The position numbers were made by a program, and so were the translations under genes. From Pleodorina starrii (Eukaryota; Chlorophyta; Chlorophyceae; Chlamydomonadales; Volvocaceae), in the NCBI GenBank assembly GCA_030267565.1, contig BRXU01000033.1, forward strand, positions 761,001-825,000: a stretch of 64,000 nt of DNA. Direction: 5' to 3'. This document shows positions 24,001 to 34,512 of this stretch, in pieces. A model generated the notes under the pieces. The model was not told where the DNA came from. It searched no databases and saw only the letters and a program-made list of their open reading frames with translations. Each line of letters starts with the position of its first letter. Position 1 is the first letter of the stretch.

Positions 24001-26849
24001 AGGATTCAGGAGCTGCTGGCGTGGCGGGGGGCTAAGGGGCTGGGCAGACAGCCCCGCGCCCGCCCTGAATCTGGAAATAGGCACATCCACACCGATATAG
24101 CTTTCCAAGCACCGCGCCAAAAACCACACACTTCCTGGGCACAGTCAGGGCCCCATTTGCGTGTCACGGCCACGCGCTCGCGCACCCACCTCCATGGCCA
24201 GGTCACCACGCGCCACCATGACGCCGTCCGTCTCCGCCAGGATTTCGTCGATGTTGCGCAGGCCCGCCTCGTTCTCAATCTTGGCGATAATCTTGACGAA
24301 GTAGCCGCCCGCCTCGTCCAGCACGCGCCGGATAAGCCGCACGTCTTCGGCGCTCTGTGGAGGCCGCGACAGTCGAATTCAGTCCCATCTGCGCGTACAC
24401 GCTTGGAGCATGAGCAGGAACGCTTTCTCCGATACGCGTTCGGCTGTGTGCCTACACATGTGGCCACCTCCCGTTGTTGAAGGTGTTTTAAGGCACGGAG
24501 GTCAGGGCCGCACCTAAATGAAATTGTGAGTAGAGCAGAGCACGCCTACAAATCGCGACCACAATGGGTAGGTAATATACCCAAGGGGCCAGCAGCACCA
24601 CGCAGGCGGCCAAGACGCCGCCCACGCTGTGCGGTGCTGCTCACGCATTGTAACCCAAGCAGTACTGAATCATCTCCCAGCCCTTTCATGCCCTATATAC
24701 TGTCCCAGCTGACATTAGGGCACATGCGCTAGCTGAAGCACGCGTGATGGCGCCCAGCTTCTCCGTATTGGAGGGCAGCAGATACTCGCCTGCACGAAGC
24801 TGGCCGCCACAAAGTCCATCTTATTCTTCACCGCAAAGTTCTGCACGTCATCGATGTCCTTTGGGCTAAGCACCGGCAGGTCCACGTGCACGCCTGAGGG
24901 AGGGGCCGGGGCAAGTATCCGGCAAATCAGCGGACCCATCGCATATGGCACACGGGCGGTCGGACGGGAAAGCGGGTTTGCAGGCTTCCAGACCGCCGCC
25001 TTGGCATGATGACAAGCGGCAGGCATTGTATGCCAAGGACACGAAGGAGCGCACAATGAACTACGTGCAACGCCCCCAGAAGCCCATGTAACCAAGCCAT
25101 GGAAACGCCCCGAGGCCATGCCGCCACTCACGGCGACACCCGACCTCCTAATGCCAATGCGAAACAGCCCCCGCCTTGCTCCAGCGCTTGCCCTGCCCGG
25201 TCCTTGCCCGCTCTGCACGCACCCACCAGGCAAGTTGCAGTTTTTGCGCTGGCCCAGCTTGTGCGAATTGATGACGCGTCCCATCAGCTCCGTGTCGCTG
25301 AGTATGGTGACCACCTCGATGCTGATGGCGCCGTCCGCCAGCAGGATGATGCCGCCCGGCTTGATGCTCTGGCACAGCTTCGCGTAGCTGATGCCGATCT
25401 TGGTCTCGCCCGTGGCCTCCTTGTACCCCTCCCACCGAACGTACTCGTCGCCCACAGCCACCACCGTCACGTCCTGCCCCGCAACCAGCTGTATGTCCTT
25501 GCCGTCGCGCAGCATTGCCGTGCGGATCTCGGGGCCCTTGGTATCCAACAGGAAGCCGACGAAGCTCTTCTTGGCCTCCGCGACCTGGGCAGGGGAAGGC
25601 CACCCACGACGGAAGCGGACAGTCGCTTGGAACGAAGGACCAAGCGGAGCGGCCGGCACATAGCGGTGAGACTTGCTGTAGCCCTGGCTGGCCTTGCCTC
25701 GCACAGACGGTATGCCGTCGAATGCGTCATCTTGCCAGGCCTCTGGATGTTCCTGTCCGTCTCCGCTCGACCTCATTCCCCCGCCCGCTGTCCTCCACCT
25801 CCGACCCGCCCCGGCATAACCGGCCACCCGCTCACCTTCCTCAGGCGGTCCAGCACCTGCTGATGTGCCTCGTGGGTGCCGTGGCTGAAGTTGAAGCGCG
25901 CCACGTCCATGCCCGCGTCCAGTAGCTGCGTCAGCCCCTCCTCAGACCAGCACGACGGGCCCAGGGTGCATACGATCTTGGTCTTGCGGCCCACGGGCAC
26001 GTCCTGCCCGGAACCAGAGCATATGACTGCCTCAATGACGCGGCATTGCTGTTAACGGAGAGTGTTTCAACAGGACTGTGCATGTCATGAAACCCAATTC
26101 GAGATGGAAAGGAAGCCCCGGAGTCAGCGGCAAGACGTCCTCTGCTCTAAAGGTCCCCGTGCAACGACTGGACAGATGCATCACGCTGATGGTACTGCAC
26201 TCACACTGAGGATGGCCGCCATGCTAACCCTCGTGACTCGCTCCAAGTGGGTTATGGCGCCGCGTGAGGGCGGCACCACAGACACAGGGCGGTACTCGGG
26301 CAGCCAGTCGAGAGCCTTCTCGCGCTTGAAGGCAGCCGCGGCCGTTTCGCGCAGGTGAAACTCCTGCACGGCCATCAGGGGTTGAGCGGGGCAAGCTTGC
26401 GGAACGTACGGCCCGTGAATGTTGCTTCCGGCCCCGCAACGGCCCGAGCGATTGAGAGCCCACATGGCCCTTGGCCTCGGGCCTTCAACATTCCGTACGA
26501 GAGCGACCTTTACATAAAAGAGGATTGCTTCATGTCGACATACATGGGGAAACATCCCTGGCCTGCTGTGGCTGAGCTGGGGACAGCCCAAGGCCGCTAG
26601 CTGAGCTCAGGTGGGCGCACATGGTATCGTGCTCAGGAGACGCACCAAACCTACTGAAGCGGGTTTAAAATACCCAGAACGAGATGGCACCAAAGACATC
26701 AGCCCCACGGTCACGGTGGGCTTGTTCCCGCGCACCTGCAGGAGGTCCATACGGCTGTGCACGCTGTTGAGCACAGCGCGGGCCGTGTTCAGCGGTCGTG
26801 TGATCTCGTCGCTCAGCTGGCCAAAGGACACGGCGCTGGAGACCTTCAT
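9020..26849 (-). CDS. PYK4: Giant four-module pyruvate kinase
   Basis: Pyruvate kinase transfers phosphate from phosphoenolpyruvate to ADP. On this strand I trace about 43 exons forming four consecutive pyruvate kinase modules, A (26849-22155), B (21769-17043), C (16869-13328) and D (13056-9020), with phase-compatible joins A to B (CVQ/TLQ), B to C (ESAA/VAGP) and C to D (AIQ/VAPG), no in-frame stop, and one terminal TAG at 9020-9022. The predicted size is about 2,500 residues; ordinary subunits have about 500. A, C and D keep the catalytic set ([35 protein letters not shown]); B does not. The ATG at 26849 gives a 90-residue leader, but an upstream start exon is possible, and one acceptor in module C is unresolved. 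Intronic splicing into shorter proteins cannot be excluded. The symbol rests on my memory that PYK4 lies near MAS1 in C. reinhardtii. Confidence 0.75.
10501..10766 (-). repeat. 266-bp exon segment of module D identical to module C
   Basis: Every base of 10501-10766 equals 14965-15230. The segment codes for part of the A domain from GLVNYDD to VMLSG. Identity stops abruptly at the module C splice donor. Confidence 0.95.
12381..12562 (-). repeat. Near-identical exon/intron border shared by modules D and A
   Basis: Bases 12381-12562 match 25811-25992 with fewer than about a dozen differences. The match runs through the exon coding for [20 protein letters not shown] and on into the following intron, including GCATAACCGGCCACCC, so non-coding sequence is conserved too. 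Confidence 0.85.
14618..14690 (-). repeat. Tandem duplication carrying a 5' splice site
   Basis: A 35-bp unit occurs at 14618-14652 and 14656-14690 with one mismatch and a 3-bp spacer (period 38). On the coding strand each copy contains AACTACCCCCAG/GTAGGAG, the donor that ends the module C exon GETANGAF...NYPQ. The upstream donor keeps frame; use of the second adds 38 nt and shifts it. Confidence 0.9.
14965..15230 (-). repeat. 266-bp exon segment of module C identical to module D
   Basis: This is the partner of 10501-10766. Part of the same block (from about 23772 to 23868) is also nearly identical in module A, with changes such as GCATCGGTG for GCATCTGTG at the edge. Confidence 0.95.
17043..21769 (-). 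other. Pyruvate kinase module B (degenerate, pseudoenzyme)
   Basis: About twelve exons align along the whole pyruvate kinase fold: [129 protein letters not shown], then a C domain ([37 protein letters not shown]). Catalytic positions are changed: N and S of RFNFSHG are F and H (RFFFH), DTK is TIK, KIE is HVN, GD is AN, and T of ATQM is A (SAQM). Splicing is intact and frames are open, so selection seems to keep the fold while catalysis is probably lost. A GC donor follows the [11 protein letters not shown] exon (18745-18640 region). Confidence 0.7.
22155..26849 (-). other. Pyruvate kinase module A (competent, with EF-hand-type loop)
   Basis: Exons: 26849-26736, 26363-26205, 26003-25836, 25584-25227, 24893-24790 (GC donor), 24354-24190, 23936-23622, 23364-23262, 22996-22789, 22611-22502, an optional in-phase 42-nt exon 22365-22324, and 22252-22155. 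The A domain has [34 protein letters not shown] and [10 protein letters not shown], so substrate, K+ and Mg2+ ligands are present. The B domain is in exon 25584-25227. The C domain starts at [10 protein letters not shown] and is interrupted by [13 protein letters not shown], a perfect EF-hand loop, before resuming at [14 protein letters not shown]. The leader (residues 1 to about 90) resembles the segment before module D in its last 25 residues ([17 protein letters not shown] versus [17 protein letters not shown]). Confidence 0.75.
23262..23364 (-). other. Exon encoding an EF-hand-type Ca2+ loop inside pyruvate kinase
   Basis: The exon reads [20 protein letters not shown] then [26 protein letters not shown] fits the canonical 12-residue loop: acidic or Asn at positions 1, 3, 5 and 9, Gly at 6, a hydrophobic residue at 8, Glu at 12. 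Modules C and D have an ordinary C-domain helix at this point. Confidence 0.8.
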
Positions 26850-27348
26850 CCCGCGGTTTAGCCGACTTGACACGGACTCCACATGCGGCACACCCTTGTT
26901 AGCCTCCGACAGCTGTGCTGTACATGCTGGCGTGGCGCCTCTTTTCTGGTCAAGGGGCCATGTAATTGGCCCCCTAGGGTTATGGTTCTCATCATGCTGC
27001 ACGCTCTTTGAGCCACGCCCGCCCATTCTCCGTGAGCACCTTCCAGGCCAATCCTGAGCTCCCGAAACAATTTAAGTTCGAACTGATAGGGCTGAAAGCA
27101 TTTAATATCTGTAGATCGCAACTATGATCCCTGCGGCGTGCGCTGGAAGTTCCGATTGGACGTGACTGTGGACAACACCTCTTCAAAGGAAAAGCTCACA
27201 AGCTTTGAGCACTACACAATTCAGCGGACTCTGCTGACCAGCTTGGGTTTAGGATATGGAGCGTGTTCGCGAGCTCCCCTTGATGCAGTGCAAAGTCCGA
27301 CAGAAGTTATGTATGATAATAAGAAGCTACTTTCACGTTGGGTGACTC

Positions 27349-27374
27349 GTGCATACCATATGTGCATACCATAT
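27349..27374. repeat. 13-bp direct repeat, two copies
   Basis: GTGCATACCATAT occurs twice head to tail (27349-27361 and 27362-27374). Confidence 0.9.
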
Positions 27375-27625
27375 ATGTGACGGCTTGCTTATGCAAATCC
27401 CGTGGTACCGGAACGGATCTAGCGTAATTGGTTGTGATTCTTCCGAGCAATGCGGTTGGTTCTGTCGTGTTTGTCGGGCCCTTGTTGACCAGTTGACCCA
27501 AGGTGCTTGCCCAACAAAAGAGGGTGCTTGCAGCAGTATTTTATCCATTAGGAGCACAAGCCGTTGCTGGTGGCCACGTTCGGCCGTATCAATTTCGGAG
27601 TACCTCGGGTAAACGCGGGTTTCTT

Positions 27626-27706
27626 CGTTCACTGAAAGGAGAATGAACGTTCACTGAACCTGCACTGAACGCTCACCGTGAACGTTCAGTGAAGGTTCAC
27701 CGTTCA
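27626..27706. promoter_or_regulatory. Cluster of GTTCACTGAA-type palindromes
   Basis: TGAACGTTCA, a perfect 10-bp palindrome, occurs at 27644-27653 and again at 27679-27688. Related half-sites (GTTCACTGAA, CACTGAAC, GTTCAGTGAA, CCGTTCAG) fill the space between and around. The dyad symmetry and even spacing suggest a dimeric factor binding region or a foldback structure; no known factor is assigned. Confidence 0.4.
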
Positions 27707-28919
27707 GGCCCTTGTACTGCAAGCAAAGCGAAATCAACGTCCTTTTGTGCTTTTGACTTATGAATAGCTGCCTAAGTGACCAAAGCTGCAAGGGCACATA
27801 TAACGAACCGATACAAGGCCAAGTAGTTATGTGAATACCTTTGATGTGCGTGGGAACAGCGCTGGAGCATGCGTGCCGTACTATTTTCCAAAATAGGACG
27901 ACCTACAAGCGCACCGGTCCCTCACCATGATTCGGCACTCCCGAATCAGTTTCTCTGCCGGCTAGTTCTGCATAAAATCAACATGAATCTTGACAAGGCG
28001 CTGCTGGTTCTCGACAAGCATTGGCCAGGATTGGCCGGCCGTGCATCCTCAGACAATTTACTGCAATTTATATTTCGTCGGGTCCGGCATTTCGTACAGT
28101 CCTTGTTGGTTCGCCAGAAACCTGGCTTCACCCAGCTCCAAGCCCCTTTTGGTGCTATTCTCCTCTATGCTGCTGACCATTTCAGGTAGTGTGCGCTCCT
28201 TCAGAAGGAAAGCCAGAGGTAGCGCAGAGCTTGTAGAGTTATGCGTGCCGGAAATCCCTTACGGCACCTGCATGGGGCAGGCCCTGAGCTCAATCGTGTG
28301 ACCCTCCCCGCAACGTGAACCGACGTCTCTTTGACCCATTTAATCCACGGTCCCTCAGCGCTGGATATGCGATGATCTTGATCATCATAAGCTACGACGC
28401 GCTTTCCTCCGTGCCTCTCCGTGTCCATATGCTGTATCAGGGTTGTATACGCCCTGCGCTGTACAATCAACCGCCGCCGTCGCATTGGCCAATTCAAATT
28501 TGTCCTAGTGTGGGTCGCACTGCTCTGTCGCAACCCCGCCGGCTGCCATGGTTCCGGGCTTGCGGCGACTTGACGGCTCCGAGACCAAAGACCGAAACTG
28601 AGAAATGAAGGGTTTGCATTGCCGCAGTGCACGGCAACAGAACGTCTCTATTTTTGCTCGGCAGAAGAGATTCCCTCGAGCCCTTGTTTAGTGAACATTT
28701 CAGCACGACGTCAACTGCGGCGAGTGTGTTTCTTCATTATTGGCGCGACGCTTGAGCGGCATATTATCATACAATAATTGTTAACGTCCGTTCCTGAGTG
28801 TGAGTTCCAGCAATGGCAGTTACCGTGGGGCGCCTGGTTAAAGATTAATCACGATTGCCAAGTTTAACACGAACCCCGACCGACACCCGTCAATGCAGAC
28901 GCCAATACATTAGCTTATC

Positions 28920-29420
28920 ATGTCTGGATCAGAAGCTGTGTCGACCTCTGATGTGCCGGAAAAGAAGGACTGCCCCATCTGCGTCATGTTCCGCGAAGGC
29001 GGCTGTGAGCAGGACTTCAACGTGAGTTTTGTAGCAGAGAAGACGTCTCCGTGTCAGCGCGTCTCCGACTGCAAACACACTCCTAAGAGTCTGCTCTTGT
29101 GTTCGTTACCCCAGAACTTCATGGACTGCGGTGTACGCGGAGAGAAAGGCGAAGGCGACTACAAAGATTGTGTACCACTGGTAAGGTTTGAGCCTGGCCG
29201 TAAGCTATGGGGCAGTTCTGCTGCCGCGTTTGTCAGAATGTCGACGCCCCTCGTCTTTGTTCGTTCGCAGTTTGAGGCTATGCGGCAATGTATGCAGCGC
29301 AACCCAGCGGTGTTCGGGGAGGTCCTTAAAGATGTCGAGGAGCTATCCAAGACCAACACCGAGTACCCAGAGGAAAGTCGAGCGCAAACAACGACGCAGC
29401 AAACGGCCGGAAGCGGTTGA
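28920..29420 (+). CDS. GCK-domain small cysteine-motif protein
   Basis: Three exons, 28920-29021, 29115-29180 and 29271-29420, give a 105-residue protein. Residues 17-80 match the GCK domain: DCPICVMFREGGCEQDFN, then NFMDCGVRGEKGEGDYKDC, then FEAMRQCMQRNPAVFGEVL. The Cys pattern CPIC...GGC...DC...DC...QC resembles twin-cysteine mitochondrial intermembrane-space proteins, so a disulphide-stabilised helical hairpin is likely; that location is inferred. The tail is Thr/Gln-rich. No transit peptide is visible. It lies 530 bp upstream of the malate synthase start on the same strand, with its own poly(A) signal, so it is a separate transcription unit. The biochemical role of the family is unknown to me. 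Confidence 0.8.
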   Translation: MSGSEAVSTSDVPEKKDCPICVMFREGGCEQDFNVSFVAEKTSPCQRVSDCKHTPKSLLLCSLPQNFMDCGVRGEKGEGDYKDCVPLVRFEPGRKLWGSSAAAFVRMSTPLVFVRSQFEAMRQCMQRNPAVFGEVLKDVEELSKTNTEYPEESRAQTTTQQTAGSG

Positions 29421-29467
29421 ACACTGTTGACCCATACGTCATTCGCTTATCCTGCGTTTGGAACGCT

Positions 29468-29472
29468 TGTAA
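29468..29472 (+). terminator. Poly(A) signal TGTAA of the GCK gene
   Basis: TGTAA lies 48 nt after the GCK-domain gene stop codon, a usual distance for a short 3' UTR in this lineage. Confidence 0.5.
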
Positions 29473-29953
29473 GCTCCTTGAGGGCAGAAATGTGCTAGTG
29501 CCGACTGGTTGTATGCTAAACCAAATGGCGAAGGCTTCCGGTGACTATGTTAATACGCGCTTCGTCGTGTGACTTCACGACTTGCCAGGAGAAGGGCTGC
29601 TACGAGACCTATGCGACTGATAGTCGTCCATGCCCTTTTCGGTCAACCTGCTTGTTGGGCGTAATTGAAAGAAGAGCTGATACGGCGAATGACGACGGTT
29701 GCTAGTCAGCAAACCGTCCCGTACGCTGATTGTAATTTTAAGCTCTTCTGGCTCCATCACTGCGCACGAAGGATTCTGAACGATTTCAGTTTCGTCAAAG
29801 GTTGGGTCTACATCAGGGGTAGTTTCAATTTGCGGATCCTTAACATTTGTCACCGACACTCGCGGCCGTTGCCAGCTTGGAGCCTTGCCATCACCTGCGA
29901 CATTTAAGCAGCGAACCACGTCGCAAGTCCGTGACAGTTAGGGTTAACGCACA
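29473..29953. other. Intergenic region and malate synthase promoter
   Basis: No coding exon is supported. The stretch must include the malate synthase promoter and 5' UTR. No acetate-response element could be recognised by eye. Confidence 0.4.
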
Positions 29954-32900
29954 ATGGCCGTCCGCACTGTGCCCGGAGTCTCCCTTCTGGGACCAGTCTC
30001 CGCGGAGCACGCCGACATCCTCACGCCCGAGGCCCAGCTCTTCGTGGCCACGCTGCACCGCGTGTTCAACCCGCGCCGCAAGGAACTCCTCAAGCGCCGT
30101 GACGAGCGCCAAAAGGAACTGGATGCCGGCAGGTGCGGAGACGTTGTCCTGCATCCGCGCTTGGGGCTTGCGTCCCGCGTCTGCGCAAAGCCGGTAACCT
30201 TCCATACAGTCATTCTAGCTTCCATTACTGTTAAACTGGGTAAAGCGTAGGAATGTCGGTACAGAATCTAGCATCCCCGTAGCTGGGGTTTCGGCCAACC
30301 CACCCAACCTGGTTTCCAGCAGGGCCGTGGCCAATTGCTCGCGCGCCCGCATTTATGTCTCGTCTGTCGATATTCATCGTGCTCATATCGCTATTGCCTT
30401 TCGATTAAGTTGCCTCTTTCCATTATTTTACATCGTCACATCGTCTTCCGCCTCCTTTTCCCAGGTTTCCCGACTTCCTGCCGGAGACGGCCGCGGTGCG
30501 CGCGTCCCCAGCCTGGCGCTGTGCGCCCCCCGCTCCCGGCCTGGTGGATCGCCGCGTGGAGATCACCGGACCCGTGGACCGCAAGATGGTCATCAACGCC
30601 CTCAACTCGGGAGCCACCCAGTTCATGGCCGACTTCGAGGGTGCGTGCCTGCGCGAGGGCGTGAGCGCATAGGGCATTAGCGCCGCTGCGGCGCGAATTT
30701 GTTGATTACTGCGGGTTTCATCAACATATGAATGCGTCGGTGAGCAACATCCGTCGGGAGTTTGCTCTTCTGGTTGGCGCAACCAGTCCCCGGCAGGCAT
30801 CGGGTCCGCTGAGGCGACAGCACAAGTTGCCTCCACGGCTGATGCGAATTCCCTTCCCCTGCCGTGTAACGCATGCAACGCCGAGCGACACAAATTGCTC
30901 TCGTGCACATTGTTCGGGTCGCATTCCGCGAGCTTTCACGGCCGACTGGGCGCGCCCTGACCTTCATGTCCGGCGCTTTCCGCCTGTGCGCTCTGGGCGC
31001 CCTCACTGGCTGTGTTGCACACCACACCCCCATGCAGACTCTCACGCCCCCACGTGGACCAACAACCTGGATGGCCACGTGAACCTGCGCGACGCCATCC
31101 GCCGCACCATCACCTACTCGGCCCCCAACGGCAAGCAGTACAAGCTGCGGGATGACGGCAAGTTGGCCACCCTGCTGGTCCGGTGAGTATCACAAGCGGG
31201 CGAATGGGGGACTTGGGCAGCGGCCAGTGAGAGGGCAGAGGGGCCAAGAAGGGCAAAGTGCGGAATGCTGTTATGTTTCTGATGGCACACTGGTTGGGTT
31301 GGGAGCGGCGGCAGTTCGTGCCGGCCGTTTGCCGCCCGTCACTGAAACCCTCCTGCAACCCACATCGGACGACGCGCCCCTCCACAACCCGTTTGCGCTC
31401 CTCTGTGACCCTCGTGCTCTGTGCCCGCTCGATCGTTCCCTTTCAGCCCCCGCGGCTGGCACCTGGAGGAGGCCCAGTTCCTGGTTGACGGAGAGCGCTG
31501 CTCGGGCTCCCTGTTTGACTTCGGTCTGTTTTTCTTCCACAATGCGCGGGCCACTCTGGCGGTGGGTGAGGGCCCCTACTTCTATCTGCCCAAGATGGAG
31601 AGCCACCTGGAGGCCAGGTGGGAAGCAAGGGGGAGGCGGGCGGGGGGGAGGAAGGGGGGGCGAAGCGAAGGGCAGAAGAGGCCAATGAAGGGGCGAAGGG
31701 AGGAGGAGAACAAGAGCCGGACCGAGAAGGGGCCATGAGTGGCGGAATAAGACGGAAAAGAGAGTGGGGTTGGCCGAGGCGGCGAAAGGAAGTGGGAGTG
31801 GGCTGGACTGACTGAATGCGCAACACAACGGGATGGACAGAGTTATTTCACATGGAAGATTGGCAGCAGCCGACGCACGTCTCCCTTTGGTCACGTCCCT
31901 TTCGCTCAATTTCTCAATTTACGTCTCCCGTTCTCTTTCTTCTTGCCTCGTTGCCGTGTGCTCCCCGCCTCAGGTTGTGGAACGACGTGTTCAACCTGGC
32001 CCAGGACACGCTCAAGATCCCCCGGGGCACCATCCGCGCCACTGTGCTGATTGAGACGCTGCTGGCGGCCTTTGAGATGGAGGAGATTCTGTTCGAGCTC
32101 CGGGACCACTCGGCAGGTAGGCGCAGCCGCGATACCAACTCGTGTGCGAGTCCTGGTAGAAACGTTATGGGATGAACGTTGATGTCTTCGACCTTTATAC
32201 GCGGTATGGGGACGGGTCGGGGGCGGGTGGTACGGATCCGACTGCTGCTCTCTTCATCTGAACTTCCTCGCTACGGGCGAGTCACGGGCGAGATCACTCG
32301 TTTACCTTCTTTCCCTCTTTACTTCTTTACCAGGCCTGAACTGCGGCCGCTGGGACTACATTTTCTCGTTCATCAAGAAGCTCCGGAACCACAGGCAGTA
32401 TGTGCTGCCGGACCGCTCGGCTGTGTCGATGACGTCGCCCTTCATGAGCGCCTATGTGCGCCTGCTCATCAAGACGTGCCACAAGCGGTGAGGGGTGCGG
32501 GCTGGGGTGTGGGACGAGTGCGGACCTAGGGAACATGGCGGAAGCGAGGTTTACGGGAGGGGAGATGGTATTGAGTGGTTTGTCGTAACTTTGTAAGGCA
32601 CGGAAGGCCGAAGGATGGGCCTTGGCGGCACGCGGCGATGTTCCGCAGTCTTTGCATTTGTGTAGCTTGTTGGTGCGTGTGGCTCACTGGATCACTTCAC
32701 GGCCTCACTCGACCAGACCTGACCTGACCTGACCTGACCGAGCTCTCTCCCCCTCTCTCGTCGCCTCCCTGTCGTACTGCAGCGGTGTGCACGCCATGGG
32801 CGGTATGGCTGCTCAGATCCCCATTAAGGACGACCCCGCCGCCAACGCAGCCGCGCTGGCCAAGGTGCGCGCCGACAAGGAGCGCGAGGTGATTGCGGGT

Positions 32901-34327
32901 CACGACGGCACCTGGGTGGCCCACCCCGAGCTGGTCAAGATCGCACTCGAGATCTTCAACAAGTGAGTACGGTACTGGAGGGCCTTGTCGTGGGAAACCC
33001 TAGCGAGTGAAGAAGGCCGCCGAATCGAGTCGTGCGCAGACCGGGGCGGAGCGGGATATGGACCCGGGCCGGAACGGGAACTCGGTTCGCGGGGTAGGCA
33101 GAGGGGGTTATCCACATATAGGCCGGAGTCCGTGAACGGTAAAGGAGGGGGGGAGCTGATCAGTTGCGGCTCGGGGAGCAAAGCGGGTTCGCGGGGAATG
33201 CGCCTCACCCGACGGGCGCTCCGCTGCTCTGTGGATGGCTGCCGTCCGTTGAGCCGTGAGGGGCTTCATTGACTGGAAAGACATGTGAAATTGCTTTGCG
33301 TGAAGCGCCTCTCTGTCAACTGTCCCGCGTCCTCTGCCGCCGCCTCTGCAGGCACATGCCGCAGCCCAACCAGTTGCACGTGCGGCGCGACGAGGTTGTG
33401 GTGACTGGCGCCGATCTGCTGGATGTGGGCGGGGGGCAGCTGCTGGCGGACGGCGGCATCACTGAGCGCGGTCTGCGGGACAACCTGTCTGTGGGTCTGG
33501 CCTATATGGAGAGCTGGCTGAGGGGAGTGGGCTGCGTGCCCATCCACAACCTGATGGAGGACGCGGCGACTGCGGAGATCAGCAGGTGGGGAGCTGGGGA
33601 GAGGCCGGGGGCGGGGGAGGCCGGGGGGCGGGGGCGAGGGATAGGGGCCGGAGCGGCAGGGGCTGAGGAGAGGTCGTGGCTGGCCTCCAGGGATGTCGGT
33701 CCTTCCTCGCCGACATGCATTTTGTCACCTCCAGAGCATTGTTCTGTCGGTGAGCGAGCTGTCTTGTGTCGTATCGCTCGCTCGTAATGAGTGCTGACAG
33801 TGTCGGAAATCTTGCGGCGGCTCTTACACCTGCACCTGGTCCTGGGTTCCGCAGGTCCCAGGTGTGGCAGTGGGTGCGGCACGGCGCCATCACCCGGGAA
33901 GGCCGCGTGGTGGCTGCTCCGTGGGTGCTCCAGATTCTGCAGGAGGAGGTGCAGGCGGCGCGCGCCAAGGTGAGGGACAATCGAGAGAGAGACATAAGGA
34001 CGGGAGAAGTCGACACACGGAGGGGAGAAGGGGTCGGGGAGGTCTCTGCGGAGTGGGCCGGGAAGGCTCGGAAGGTGAAGGGAGGGTTCTTGCACTCGTG
34101 AGCATACATGTGACAAGGCCATGTGCCGCGCGCCATCGATGCCCCCTTCCCGCCGTCCCTGTATTGTGTGTTGCCTTTCTCAGCTGGGCGAGCAGCGCTT
34201 CTCTGCGTCCAAGTACCAGCTCGCCGCCGAGCTGCTGGCGGGCACCATTACGGGCGGCCCCTACAGCGACTTCCTGACCACACTCTGCTACGACCACATC
34301 CTCACCAAGCCCCCCTCGCGCATGTGA
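29954..34327 (+). CDS. MAS1: Malate synthase (glyoxylate cycle)
   Basis: It condenses glyoxylate with acetyl-CoA to malate. Ten exons: 29954-30132, 30465-30640, 31038-31182, 31447-31617, 31974-32116, 32334-32487, 32783-32962, 33352-33585, 33855-33969, 34184-34327, all GT-AG and in phase, about 545 residues, normal for the plant/fungal (AceB-type) enzyme. Diagnostic motifs: MADFEDSHAPTW (rebuilt across intron 2), [11 protein letters not shown] with the catalytic Arg, and [19 protein letters not shown], an exact fit to the family signature. [18 protein letters not shown] contains the catalytic Asp. The last three residues are SRM, a PTS1-type peroxisomal signal, and there is no N-terminal transit peptide, so a microbody location is expected, as known for acetate assimilation in Chlamydomonas. 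Expression is expected to follow acetate, but that is known biology, not seen here. Confidence 0.95.
32716..32739 (+). repeat. Pentanucleotide repeat GACCT in a malate synthase intron
   Basis: Four full GACCT units and a partial fifth lie in the intron before exon 32783-32962. Confidence 0.85.
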
Positions 34328-34507
34328 GCAGAAGCAGCAGCACCAGGAGGGAGAGGATGGGAGGCGGGGATGCGGTGGCTCAGCCAGGGCAGGCCGATGG
34401 AGAGCCGACGAGGAGGAGGAGCCGGCTGGGGCTCTGGGCCGTGCCGTGCATTCCGTCCAAAGTGCGGCAGACCGTGTTTTTTGTGAGTTGATGGTACTTG
34501 ATGATGC

Positions 34508-34512
34508 TGTAA
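34508..34512 (+). terminator. Poly(A) signal TGTAA of malate synthase
   Basis: This is the first TGTAA downstream of the stop codon at 34325-34327, about 180 nt away. Confidence 0.5.

Larger units (their letters stand above)
26850..28919. other. Divergent intergenic region between pyruvate kinase and GCK genes
   Basis: No gene is supported. The interval is more AT-rich than the genes and should hold the promoters of both neighbours and possibly a 5' UTR exon of the pyruvate kinase gene. It contains the short tandem repeat at 27349 and the palindrome cluster at 27644, listed separately. Confidence 0.5.

Noticed and set aside
9020..26849. Four independent tandem pyruvate kinase genes
   Set aside because: No stop codon, poly(A) signal or convincing start was found between modules, and phases join. 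Kept as an alternative until cDNA is seen.
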